A DNA stretch of 5,306 bases from Chitinophagales bacterium (lineage in GTDB: Bacteria; Bacteroidota; Bacteroidia; Chitinophagales; Saprospiraceae). The stretch is from positions 1-5,306 of the forward strand of contig JAAFHQ010000460.1 of the NCBI GenBank assembly GCA_013298445.1. Direction: 5' to 3'. Below are positions 1 to 5,306 of the stretch, piece after piece. A model generated the notes under the pieces. It was given only the letters and a program-made list of their open reading frames with translations, made no database searches and was not told the origin of the DNA. The stretch's first letter is position 1. Each line of letters begins with the position of its first letter. Both the position numbers and the translations under genes were made by a program.

Positions 1-307
1 TAAGTTTTTGGCCGATCAGGTCATTGATGCTAAATGTCTCTGGGAAAAGCTGCGCCCAAGGGTTAGTCGGGTCGGGGAAGCGGTAATTTGCATCGACAAA
101 ACGCCAGCTGGTATTGTTTTTAAAAGCAAGATCCAGATTCAAAATCAGTTTTTGAATGGCGATCAAATCCAGCGTCGTAACCGATTTGGAAGCATTGGCA
201 TCCGCAGCGATCAACTTGTAGGGAGAATCCAGGGTGGTAACCCCCAAAATGTGTTTGCGGATCAACAACAAATCAAAGGTCGATACCCCATTGACGTGGT
301 CGGTATT
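1..307 (-). other. Dockerin-like domain (open at the window edge)
   Basis: Two dockerin-type half-repeats follow the Cna-B-like domain. The first is 'NTDHVNGVSTFDLLLIRKHI' (307-248), the second 'AADANASKSVTTLDLIAIQK' (208-149). Both have the acidic/Asn loop, then 'V.T.DL..I.K.IL', as in type I dockerins ('D.N.DG.....DL..L...LL'). They are followed by 'SWRFVDANYRFPDPTNPW' and 'FSINDLIGQKL', where the window ends. In dockerins the loops bind calcium and the helices bind cohesin; here several loop positions are not Asp, so binding may be weak. No cohesin is visible nearby. The protein should continue past position 1. Confidence 0.82.
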
Positions 308-3300
308 GAGTCGAGGGGTAATGGTATAATCATTGCCTTCAACCAAATTGAGAAAAACGTAATTGCCCGTTGGGGTGGAAGTTGTACGGTTGGAGGCCTG
401 ACCACTGAGGGTAATCTCTACATTGGGCAAACCTTGCCGCGATTCAGTTTGGATGGCTCCACCCAGTAAGCCTTGTGGCAATGGAATACAAATATCCCCG
501 TTGTTTTGAACCGTGACAAAATTGAGGCAAAAATCATAATTCGGTCCGCCCAGACGGCCATCGGGCTGCAACGCCGTGGGGTTATTCGCACTGTCCCAGG
601 CGTGGACTTCCACGATCACTGTTCCTTCATCGGTACAAGTCAACAAGAGCGAATCTTGGTTGATATTGGGCCTGGCGCCTTCGCGGTTGATCGAATAGCG
701 AATCGGGCCGGAGCAGTCGGTAGTTGGACTGGCGATAAAATCCGCTGCTTTGACCACCGCATAAGCCAGGTCATCCTTGCCGTCGCCATTGATGTCCCGC
801 GCTGGGTTCAGCGCCTGCAAGGTCACGGTGATCCCACTTTTACAAATGGGCGAAGGAGCCTTGCAGTCCACTACCCGGAAAGTCAAACTGCGGGTACCAG
901 TATTGCCACAGGCATCTTTCACTTGCACTACGAAACTGTGGGTACCAATGGGGAAGGTGCCTTTGATGCGGTAGTTGGGATACGTGCCCTGAATTTCGCT
1001 GGCGGCCAATTGCCGATCAATCGTACCATTGTTGTTGAGGTCAACTCCAGCACTAATTTGCAAACCATTCGGTGTACAATTTTCAAAAACGGTATACAAC
1101 AAGTCTACACTACCATTACAAGTACTATTGTCATTGCTGCAAAATGGCGCGCCCTGGGTGTAATTGATGACGGGTTTAACCGTATCAATCACCGTAATTT
1201 GCTGGGTGTATTGCCAAAAACCACGCGATTTCAGGGCCTGATTGATGTTGCTGTTGCTCCAATGACCAATTGGGTTGCCCAGGCCATCACAGGAGCGCCC
1301 ACGCTCGTTGTTGCGAGGGAAAACGTTGTTCTCGTTGTTGTCTTTGTCCAGATAAGTGACGCCGTTGGGGCGAACCATCAACCAGAGGTTTTCATCCCCA
1401 GGAAGCAAATCACAATCCATGTCCCGGCTCAGGATAATGGGGGCCGAAACATCGTCGTATTCACAAAGGTTCATCACTTGATAGGTGCGGAAAATCTGAT
1501 AACAGCCCCCACCAGGAATCGTAAACTGTCGATCCTCCACGTTTATAGCCAGCACATCACAAGCCAGTTCTTTCAATAACAAAGTATCCGGTAAAGGGGT
1601 GCCACAATAACTGACTACATCTTTGGGGAATTTGATTTCGTAATTGTGGACTGGATTGACGGTGATGACTTGTTCACAAATTCTTTCGGATAGGTTACCT
1701 GCGGCATCTCTGGCTCTGAACTTACGGGTGATGCTGCCTACCCCACAATTGTCGAGGTCAACAAGCGGAGTCAATTCTTCCCAGGTCACGGCGCAGTTGT
1801 CTTCTACGGTAGGCAAACCAAAGTTGCGTTGCAAAACCGCCAGGCTGCTGATGTCCAGACCGGCCGGGATATCGTTGCAGTTGATGGTGCGGTTGGCTGG
1901 GGGTGTACAAGTTGGAGCCAATTTATCATCCACTTGTAAGCGGGTGATACAAGTATTGGCATTGCCATATTTGTCGGTACCCCGCAGTTCAATAGTTGCC
2001 AATTTGCCTACATCACAACAGGTAAGATCTACAAAGGCATCCCAGGGACTATAAATGGACACACTATCTGGTGCACATTCTGCAGGGATCAAACGGCGGA
2101 CTTCCAACTTCAGGGAATTGTCGCAATTGTCACGGCTGCTTTTGTTGACATCGCCTGTAGTGATTCTGGCCATGCCACCGCCGCCGAGCGATACGACGAA
2201 TTCACTATTACAAACCATCGTTGGCGCAATGCGGTCGAGCACCTTGAAAGCCACCGTATCTTTGGTTTCCTGGTTGCAAATGTCCCGGACAGTAAAGATG
2301 AAGTAGTGCGTACCCAGCGGCACATTTTGCACCTGACCATTCACCACGGGTAAATCCAGTTTTGCCCAAATGATGCGTCCAGTTGGAAAACCAGAGATGG
2401 TTTCGGGTTGCCAGGAGTAGATTTCCGTGCTTAAAGTGGTGCTTGAACAATCCTTTATCTTGGGGCTGGGTAAAACGAAAGCCGCAAAACAGTTGAAAGG
2501 TGCTACGCCATAACGCAGGGTATCGTCGACCACTCCATTGCGGTCCAAATCCAGTTCCGGGCTACTCACAATTGGCGCATCAAAATCGCCCACTTCCACG
2601 TATTGGCGTTTTTCGAGCAGGCGGCTGGGGTCACACCAATCGATCAGCTTCCAGTTGCGGATGAGGGCGTAGCGTGCCCCGCATACGGTTACCCGTTGAT
2701 CGGTATAAGTGGCAGAATAGTTACAGGTATTGGCACTGTTGTCGAGGTATACTTTTTTGCCAAAACCATTGATGAACCAGGGCCGACCCGCAATGGTTGG
2801 GCTCAAATTACCCTGGGCATCCGTTGGCAAAGCAGCTTGTTCACAATTGGTTTTGACCAGCGTATCTTTTGGGAAAAAAATCTCAGCAGGACGGCGGAAA
2901 AAGAACTGCTGCACACAAGTACTTGCATTGCCAAACTTGTCTTTTACCGTAAAAGTGCGGATGATCCCCTTGGCATAACTGGGGTGGCAGTTCGCAAAAT
3001 TAAAGATTGCATCGCTAAAGGTAATCGTGGTTCCACCGCAGTTGTCCTCCACCACTGGTCTTCCCATGAAGTTGCGGAAAGTAGGGTCAATGGTTTTGAC
3101 ATTGTTAAAAATGGAGTCGAAATCGGTACAGACCAATCCAGTAGTTTTGTCCGCTGGACAGGAAAGAATCTGTGGCCCGGTGATGTCCTGCAAAACGATG
3201 TTCACGTTGCAAGAAATGATGTTGGGGGTGGGTTTGAAACGAATAAAACCAGTGATGGTTTTGCCTACATAACTGGCAGGGACTGGATTAGGCACCAGGG

Positions 3301-5204
3301 TTCCGTTGTAGTTCAAAATCACTTCGAAATCATCGTAACAATCAAACTTATTGACCATCAGCATGCCCGGAGTAACCAACACTTCGCAAGAGCTGTTCAC
3401 ATTGATGCTCAGGTCGGTGCGGCAAGCAAAGACCGGTTCATTTTTGATAACTACCACCTGTTTGGTCAAGGTACTGGTACAACCTACGTCTTTGGGCTGC
3501 AGTTTTCCCGCAGGGTTTCCGGCGTCAAAGGTGTAGCTGACTTGATGGGTACCCGTGCCCAGGGTTTTGGGATTAAAGGTGGTGGCAGTCTGGCCGTTGA
3601 TTTTGAAGCTACCTGTTCCTTGCACTCCGCTGCCCCCATTTCCAGTCAACGCAATGGCGGGAGTGAACAAACAAATGGGGTTATCCAGGTCAAAAACCTG
3701 AGGTTTGGGGTATTTGCAGAGGTTAGAAATGCTCAAGGTGGTAGGGAACAAGGGGCTTTCAGCTTCTAATGTGTACCCTTGGCCATCCAGGTGCACCCCA
3801 CGCAATACATAAATGCTGGAATCGGGTTTGATCTTTACCTCCCGGAACAGGGTACCTGCTGCATAAATATTCAGGTTGAGTGAATCCCGCAAAGTGGTAC
3901 TTTTTACCCGCCAGATTTGATTGGGTAGTGCCGGGCCAATTACAATTTCTTCGTCAAAGGCTCCATTGCCCCGACAGGAGCAGGGGTCACCAATTTTAGG
4001 CCCTTTGGCATTGCTTATTTTGGGAGTTCCACAAGCAGTCCCGGCAATGATGCCCACTACAACCACGGTATCCGCTGTGTTCCCGGAAGCGTCCCGCAGG
4101 GTGGCAATGATGCGCTGAAAACCTATGTCTTTACACGTAAAGTCCACTTTGCTTAAAGAGAAAGTTACAATCTTACAATTGTCGTAACTGCCCGCATCCA
4201 CCGTTGAGGAATCGATGCGCAGGCTGCCATTTGCCCCCAATTGGACCAATACGGTATCAGCACAAACGGGCACGGGGGGCAACACATCGTTTATGGTAAC
4301 ATTTACGGTACAGGTTTGGCTGCGACCATTGGCATCCTCGATGGTCCAGAGCACTTGAGTAAGCCCTGCCGGAAAGGTTGCACCCAGCAAAGTGGTATCA
4401 CTGGGAGCAGCGGCAAAATTGTGGTACACCCGACTAATTCCGCAGTTGTCGTTGCGGTTGCTGGGATTGAGGCGGCGGTTGGTTACGGTGTAGCCGCAAT
4501 CCTGGTCTCCATCAGCGTTGGAATTGATCACCAGGTCGGCAGGGCATTGGAAGCTTGGGCTTAGGGTATCCAAAACCGTGACCGCCGCCAAACAAACACT
4601 GCTGTTTCCTTCTTCGTCGTACACCGTAAGCGTAACCGGATTTTCACCGATGTTTTCACAGCTAAAGGTGCTATTGTCCAATGCCAAACTGTCCACAAAA
4701 CAGTTGTCGGTACTGCCATTGTTGATCATGGCTGGCGTAATTACTGCTTTTCCACTGGCATCCAGGTATACGGTGATGTTTTTGCAACGAGCGTCCGGTT
4801 TGACCTGGTCGACTACGGTGATCGTAGTGCTACAGCTATCGGTATTTCCGGCAGCATCAGTCGCATACAATGTCACTTCAAGCTGACCACGATCGGCACA
4901 AAAGAAACGATCCCGGCTTAGGCGGTAGGTCAAGCCTGCACAATTGTCGCTACCACCCGCATTGATTAAGGAGGGGACCAATACAGCTTGCCCATCTGAA
5001 CCCAAAAAAATGGTGGTAGTACGGCATTGTACCACAGGTTTGATGGTATCCCTTACGGTTACGATTGCGGTGCAGGTTTGTTGGTTTCCACTGCGGTCAG
5101 TAACCGTCAGCGTGAGCCTTTTTTCACCCAAATCAGCACAGGTAAAACTGGTTTGGGACAAATCCAGACTGGCAATGGTGCCGCAGTTGTCTACACTTTC
5201 ATTT
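1..5204 (-). CDS. Giant HYR/Ig-like repeat surface protein with Cna-B-like and dockerin-like domains (partial, main part)
   Basis: One uninterrupted minus-strand frame of 1,730 codons runs from the Asp codon at 5191 to the window edge; the frame is open a little further, to a TGA at 5242-5240. Residues here are counted from Asp 5191 = 1. Domains in order: end of HYR-like module A (1-51), B (52-131), C (132-211), D (212-305), E (306-381), an unassigned Cys-rich segment (382-494), an Ig-like segment (495-585), module G (586-672), two four-module super-units (673-1092 and 1093-1570), a Cna-B-like domain (1571-1628) and a dockerin-like domain (1629-1730). Modules recur with Asp-Asn-Cys, 'GN...C' and 'V.D...P' signatures and many paired Cys, which suggests an exported, disulfide-bonded beta-sandwich rod. 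The probable role is adhesion or matrix building on the cell surface; that is inference. There is no catalytic motif. The N-terminus, signal peptide and C-terminal sorting signal lie outside the window. The first in-frame ATG (4729) is inside module C and is not a credible start. Confidence 0.93.
308..481 (-). other. Cna-B / carboxypeptidase-regulatory-like domain
   Basis: This domain has 58 residues: 'GLLGGAIQTESRQGLPNVEI', 'TLSGQASNRTTSTPTGNYVF', 'LNLVEGNDYTITPRLN'. The order 'G.I.T....G..NV...LSG......T...GNY.F..L..G..Y.I.P' is the prealbumin-like pattern shared by Cna-B, SdrD-B and carboxypeptidase regulatory domains. It often sits just before the C-terminal modules of large Bacteroidota surface proteins. 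It probably acts as a rigid spacer between the HYR stalk and the dockerin-like domain. Confidence 0.8.
482..856 (-). repeat. HYR-like module O with DINGDGKDD loop (super-unit 2)
   Basis: This module has 125 residues: 'PSPICKSGITVTLQALNP', the loop D-I-N-G-D-G-K-D-D (796-770), 'LAYAVVKAADFIASPTTDC', 'LLLTCTDEGTVIVEVHAWDS', 'YDFCLNFVTVQNNGDICIP'. It aligns with A-C and K, but the short turn after 'V.L' is replaced by a full DxNxDGxxD loop. That is the standard calcium-loop spacing of EF-hand, dockerin and thrombospondin-type-3 repeats. The module ends the repeat region. Confidence 0.68.
857..1174 (-). other. Module N, 'GTH' type with DLNNNGTID loop (super-unit 2)
   Basis: This module has 106 residues: 'GAPFCSNDNSTCNGSVDLLY', 'ENCTPNGLQISAGVDLNN', the loop D-L-N-N-N-G-T-I-D (1042-1016), 'RIKGTFPIGTHSFVVQVKDA', 'CGNTGTRSLTFRVVDC'. 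It is the partner of J: the same 'P.GTH.F...V.D.CGN' strand and an acidic DxNxNGxxD loop, here placed later in the module. Calcium binding is inferred from spacing only. Confidence 0.65.
1175..1651 (-). other. Module M, 'FPKD / W..IDWC' type with large insertion (super-unit 2)
   Basis: This module has 159 residues. It starts 'NYEIKFPKDVVSYCGTPLPD', then 'CDVLAINVEDRQFTIPGGGC', 'YQIFRTYQVMNLCEYDDV', and ends 'SRGFWQYTQQITVIDTVKP'. Between Cys 1465 and the closing strand (Gln 1204) lie 86 residues, against 9 in module I. The insert carries 'SRDMDCDLLPGDENLWLMV' and the Asn/Asp-rich 'YLDKDNNENNVFPRNNERG', possibly a metal-binding or surface loop. I recall this long form from other Saprospiria proteins; its function is unknown. 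Confidence 0.6.
1652..1915 (-). repeat. HYR module L (super-unit 2)
   Basis: This module has 88 residues: 'PTCTPPANRTINCNDIPAGL', 'QRNFGLPTVEDNCAVTWEEL', 'LDNCGVGSITRKFRARDAAG', 'NLSERICEQVITV'. It contains two Asp-Asn-Cys triplets (1801 and 1753). It is the partner of H, in a standard long-form HYR pattern. Confidence 0.78.
1916..2224 (-). repeat. HYR-like module K (super-unit 1)
   Basis: This module has 103 residues: 'PTMVCNSEFVVSLGGGGMAR', Asp-Asn-Cys at 2131-2123, an extended middle with 'IPAECAPDSVSIYSPWDAF', then 'LTCCDVGKLATIELRGTDKY', 'GNANTCITRLQVDDKLAP'. It is the A-C subtype enlarged by about 20 residues after the Asp-Asn-Cys. The turn that carries Asp in A and C is Gly-rich here (GGGG). 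Confidence 0.72.
2225..2575 (-). other. Module J, 'GTH' type with DxDxNGxxD loop (super-unit 1)
   Basis: This module has 117 residues. Near its start is 'DLDRNGVVDD' (2551-2522), which fits a short calcium-binding loop spacing (D-x-D-x-N-G-x-x-D). It continues with 'PFNCFAAFVLPSPKIKDC', 'IYSWQPETISGFPTGRIIWA', 'VPLGTHYFIFTVRDICNQET' and 'VAFKVLDRIAP'. The 'P.GTH.F.F.V.D.C.N' strand matches a HYR/PKD-type fold and module N. Calcium binding is inferred. Confidence 0.6.
2576..2887 (-). other. Module I, 'FPKD / W..IDWC' type (super-unit 1)
   Basis: This module has 104 residues. It starts with 'EIFFPKDTLVKTNC', then 'GRPWFINGFGKKVYLDNS', 'TCNYSATYTDQRVTVCG', 'YALIRNWKLIDWCDPS' and the join 'QYVEVGDFDAP'. 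I know the 'R.W..IDWC' strand from other Saprospiria giant proteins, but I cannot attach an established domain name. It is the short form; its partner M carries an insertion of about 77 residues after the equivalent Cys. Confidence 0.6.
2888..3175 (-). repeat. HYR module H (super-unit 1)
   Basis: This module has 96 residues: 'PQILSCPADKTTGLVCTDFD', 'RNFMGRPVVEDNCGGTTITF', 'FANCHPSYAKGIIRTFTVKD', 'KFGNASTCVQQ'. It is a long-form HYR with an extra Cys pair (3133 and 2989 region). Its partner is module L, with which it shares 'RNF.G.P.VEDNC' and 'I.R.F...D..GN'. Confidence 0.75.
3176..3436 (-). other. Module G, beta-rich linker module before the super-units
   Basis: This module has about 87 residues: 'FACRTDLSINVNSSCEVLVT', 'PGMLMVNKFDCYDDFEVILN', 'GKTITGFI', 'NIISCNVNIVLQDITGP'. 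It has the HYR-like closing strand and 'D.TGP' join but a different front half, with 'C...L.INVNSSCEV.VTP.M' and 'DCYDDFEV'. It looks like a variant of the A-C subtype in which the second half is shortened. It directly precedes the first four-module super-unit. Confidence 0.6.
3437..3709 (-). other. Ig-like module F2
   Basis: This segment has about 91 residues with 'IALTGNGGSGVQGTGSFKIN', 'ATTFNPKTLGTGTHQVSYTF' and 'STLTKQVVVI'. The 'G.G..G.F...G......F.P...G.GTH.V.YT' pattern is a common Ig-like fold in Bacteroidota cell-surface proteins (PKD/SprB-repeat style). It carries two Cys (3673 and 3481). It acts as a spacer between the Cys-rich segment and module G; this role is inferred. Confidence 0.62.
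3710..4048 (-). other. Unassigned Cys-rich segment F1 of the giant protein
   Basis: This stretch of about 113 residues breaks the HYR pattern. It opens with a Cys cluster, 'GTACGTP' then 'IGDPCSCRGNGAFDEEIVI', followed by a strand-rich part with 'NQIWRV', 'NIYAAGTLF', 'YVLRGVHLDGQGYTLE' and 'LSISNLCKYP'. I recall similar 'GDPC.C......F.E...I.GP' segments in other very large Saprospiria surface proteins, but I know no named domain. A beta-rich extracellular module is likely; its function is unknown. Confidence 0.6.
4049..4276 (-). repeat. HYR-like module E
   Basis: This module has about 76 residues: 'VCADTVLVQLGANGSLRIDS', Asp-Asn-Cys at 4183-4175, 'DFTCKDIGFQ', 'LRDASGNTADTVVVV'. It belongs to the A-C subtype. 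The usual Cys after the 'GN' strand is replaced by Ala-Asp-Thr, so one disulfide may be missing or re-paired. It closes the first block of modules. Confidence 0.78.
4277..4558 (-). repeat. HYR domain, module D
   Basis: This module has 94 residues. It starts 'PSFQCPADLVINSNADGDQD', has Asp-Asn-Cys at 4450-4442, then 'FPAGLTQVLWTIEDANGRSQ', a following 'TC', and 'VTINDVLPP'. The 'CP.D....' opening, the 'FP.G.T.V.WT..DA.G...TC' strand and the closing 'V.I.D..PP' are the classic HYR pattern, closer to the named HYR family than A-C are. No sequence defect is seen. Confidence 0.85.
4559..4798 (-). repeat. HYR-like module C (exactly 80 residues)
   Basis: The module runs from Pro 4798 to Ser 4561 and is 240 nt long. 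It contains 'CKNITVYLDASGKAVITP', Asp-Asn-Cys at 4708-4700, 'TFSCENIGENPVTLTVYD', 'EEGNSSVC' and 'VTVLDT'. It is close to module A: both have Cys-Lys-Asn-Ile, and they share the 13-base plus-strand word gatgtttttgcaa at 4775-4787 and 5257-5269. The 482-base offset equals two modules plus A's extra codon minus its missing base, which fits recent tandem duplication. Confidence 0.85.
4799..5038 (-). repeat. HYR-like module B (exactly 80 residues)
   Basis: The module runs from Pro 5038 to Lys 4801. Key positions are 'C....IFLGSDGQAVLVPS', Asp-Asn-Cys at 4948-4940, 'RFFCADRG', 'LYATDAAGNTDSC' and 'ITVVD'. It is exactly 240 nt, the same length as module C. The aligned Cys and the 'D..GN..C' edge strand are the marks of HYR-type Ig-like folds. 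Its role is inferred to be structural: one bead in an extracellular rod. Confidence 0.85.
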
Positions 5205-5280
5205 CTACCGCACTGGGCAAAATGCTGGCCTGGCCTTCCTCATCCAAAAACACCTCGATGTTTTTGCAATTGGCGATAGG
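5039..5280 (-). repeat. HYR-like module A (frameshifted)
   Basis: This module has about 81 residues, starting at Pro 5280 and ending before Pro 5038. It shows the order seen in B and C: 'C+NI.VFLDEEGQASI', then Asp-Asn-Cys (5191-5183), 'SFTCADLGEK', 'LTVTDRSGNQQTC' and 'VTVRDT'. It resembles the HYR/Ig-like beta-sandwich family used as spacers in extracellular adhesion proteins. It is interrupted by the one-base shift and carries one more residue than B and C after the Asp-Asn-Cys. Confidence 0.85.
5191..5210 (-). other. Single-base frameshift within module A
   Basis: From the module-start Pro codon to the conserved Asp of the Asp-Asn-Cys motif is 90 nt in module B (5038 to 4948) and 90 nt in module C (4798 to 4708), but 89 nt in module A (5280 to 5191). 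One base is therefore missing. Adding an A to the AAA run at 5204-5202 restores V-E-N-E-S-V-D-N-C, which aligns with I-N-N-G-S-T-D-N-C of module C. Adding one to the AAA at 5199-5197 also works. Short homopolymers favour a sequencing indel, although a real mutation cannot be excluded. Confidence 0.9.
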
Positions 5281-5306
5281 GCGAAGGGTATCCAGCACCG
5301 TAACCG
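5191..5306 (-). CDS. Upstream part of the same giant gene, ending at a frameshift stop
   Basis: The first complete codon is GTT at 5304. The frame reads VTVLDTLRPIANCKNIEVF and continues to a TAG at 5193-5191, giving 37 codons in the window. It holds the end of one HYR-like module (VTVLDT) and the first half of module A, with the family's 'C+NI.V.LD..G.A.I.PS' pattern. The downstream half of module A, starting DNCGTIASLDLSQTSF, is in the neighbouring frame from 5191. The two pieces are therefore one gene split by a one-base shift, not two genes. No start codon, promoter or signal peptide is present, and the gene continues upstream beyond 5306. If the shift is real, the upstream product would stop here and lose at least 1,730 residues, including the dockerin-like end and any sorting signal. 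Confidence 0.88.
   Translation of the reverse strand, partial: VTVLDTLRPIANCKNIEVFLDEEGQASILPSAVEMKV

Larger units (their letters stand above)
482..1915 (-). repeat. Super-unit 2 (modules L-M-N-O), 478 residues
   Basis: This is the second copy of the four-module block: L (1915-1652), M (1651-1175), N (1174-857), O (856-482), matching H, I, J, K in order. It is 58 residues longer in total. M gains most, N is slightly shorter than J, and O is longer than K. It leads directly into the Cna-B-like domain, so it forms the part of the stalk next to the C-terminal end. Confidence 0.75.
1916..3175 (-). repeat. Super-unit 1 (modules H-I-J-K), 420 residues
   Basis: Four different modules appear here in the same order as at 1915-482: H (3175-2888) HYR with 'RNFMGRPVVEDNC'; I (2887-2576) with 'EIFFPKD' and 'RNWKLIDWC'; J (2575-2225) with 'VPLGTHYFIFTVRDICN'; K (2224-1916) with 'VVSLGGGGMARI' and Asp-Asn-Cys at 2131. 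Each has a matching partner in super-unit 2, so an ancestral 4-module block seems to have been duplicated as a whole. The copies have diverged strongly, so the duplication is old. Confidence 0.75.

Noticed and set aside
473..1579. A 368-codon plus-strand ORF starting ATG, with neighbours at 8-469, 2603-3769 (388 codons) and 4241-4564 in the same frame.
   Set aside because: These are exactly antisense and in codon register with the real gene. Plus-strand stops in that frame correspond to Leu TTA/CTA and Ser TCA codons on the minus strand, which this gene rarely uses, so long open frames arise by default. For example, the stop at 467-469 is a Leu TTA codon. Their translations show no domain pattern.
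1644..2306. Other plus-strand ORFs (1644-2054, 2055-2306, 4518-4886, 4944-5279) and short minus-strand ORFs at 1804-1992, 2110-2340 and 2208-2450.
   Set aside because: They lie in other frames across well-conserved HYR-type coding sequence, show low-complexity Ser/Val/Leu/Thr composition and have no recognisable motif.
4727..4729. ATG as a possible start for the 1,700-codon frame downstream of the frameshift.
   Set aside because: It encodes the Met in 'ITPAMINNGS', a conserved mid-module position. There is no signal peptide after it and no promoter-like spacing before it.
5191..5205. Programmed ribosomal frameshifting or phase variation at the frame break.
   Set aside because: The A runs are only three bases long, no slippery heptamer or strong downstream hairpin is evident, and sister modules B and C show that simple restoration of one base gives the expected protein.
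1..5306. CRISPR array or DNA-level direct repeat array suggested by recurring words such as ccgcagttgtc and gggtatcca.
   Set aside because: The recurring words encode conserved protein motifs (Asp-Asn-Cys-Gly and 'LDTL'), their spacing follows protein modules, and the DNA between them is coding.

Overview
The window lies entirely inside one very large gene on the minus strand and is open at both ends. The product is a giant, cysteine-rich, secreted multi-domain surface protein: a chain of HYR/Ig-like beta-sandwich modules, followed by a Cna-B/carboxypeptidase-regulatory-like domain and a dockerin-like domain. Module style, the dockerin-like end and about 50% GC all suggest a Bacteroidota member of the Saprospiria (Haliscomenobacter/Lewinella type). 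That placement rests on recall of family style, not on a search.

In gene direction, from high to low coordinates:
- 5306-4049: five HYR-type modules (A-E); A, B and C form an almost perfect 80-residue tandem series.
- 4048-3176: three different modules: an unassigned Cys-rich segment (F1), an Ig-like segment (F2) and a linker-type module (G).
- 3175-482: two tandem copies of a four-module super-unit, H-I-J-K then L-M-N-O. Each runs HYR module, 'FPKD/W..IDWC' module, 'GTH' module, 'DNC' module.
- 481-308: a Cna-B-like (prealbumin-like) domain.
- 307-1: a dockerin-like calcium-loop domain, still open at the window edge. The true C-terminus, where a type IX secretion sorting signal would be expected, lies outside the window.

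The reading frame breaks once. The upstream frame ends at TAG 5193-5191 inside module A, and the protein resumes one frame over at the conserved Asp-Asn-Cys codons beginning at 5191. Modules B and C have exactly 90 nt between the module-start Pro and this motif, whereas A has 89 nt, so exactly one base is missing. Restoring one A in the AAA run (plus-strand TTT 5202-5204) gives a normal module. The other 1,730 codons are uninterrupted, so a sequencing error or a very recent mutation is more likely than an old pseudogene.

No promoter, terminator, RNA gene, mobile element, CRISPR array or intergenic space is visible. The long plus-strand ORFs are antisense shadows in codon register with the real gene.
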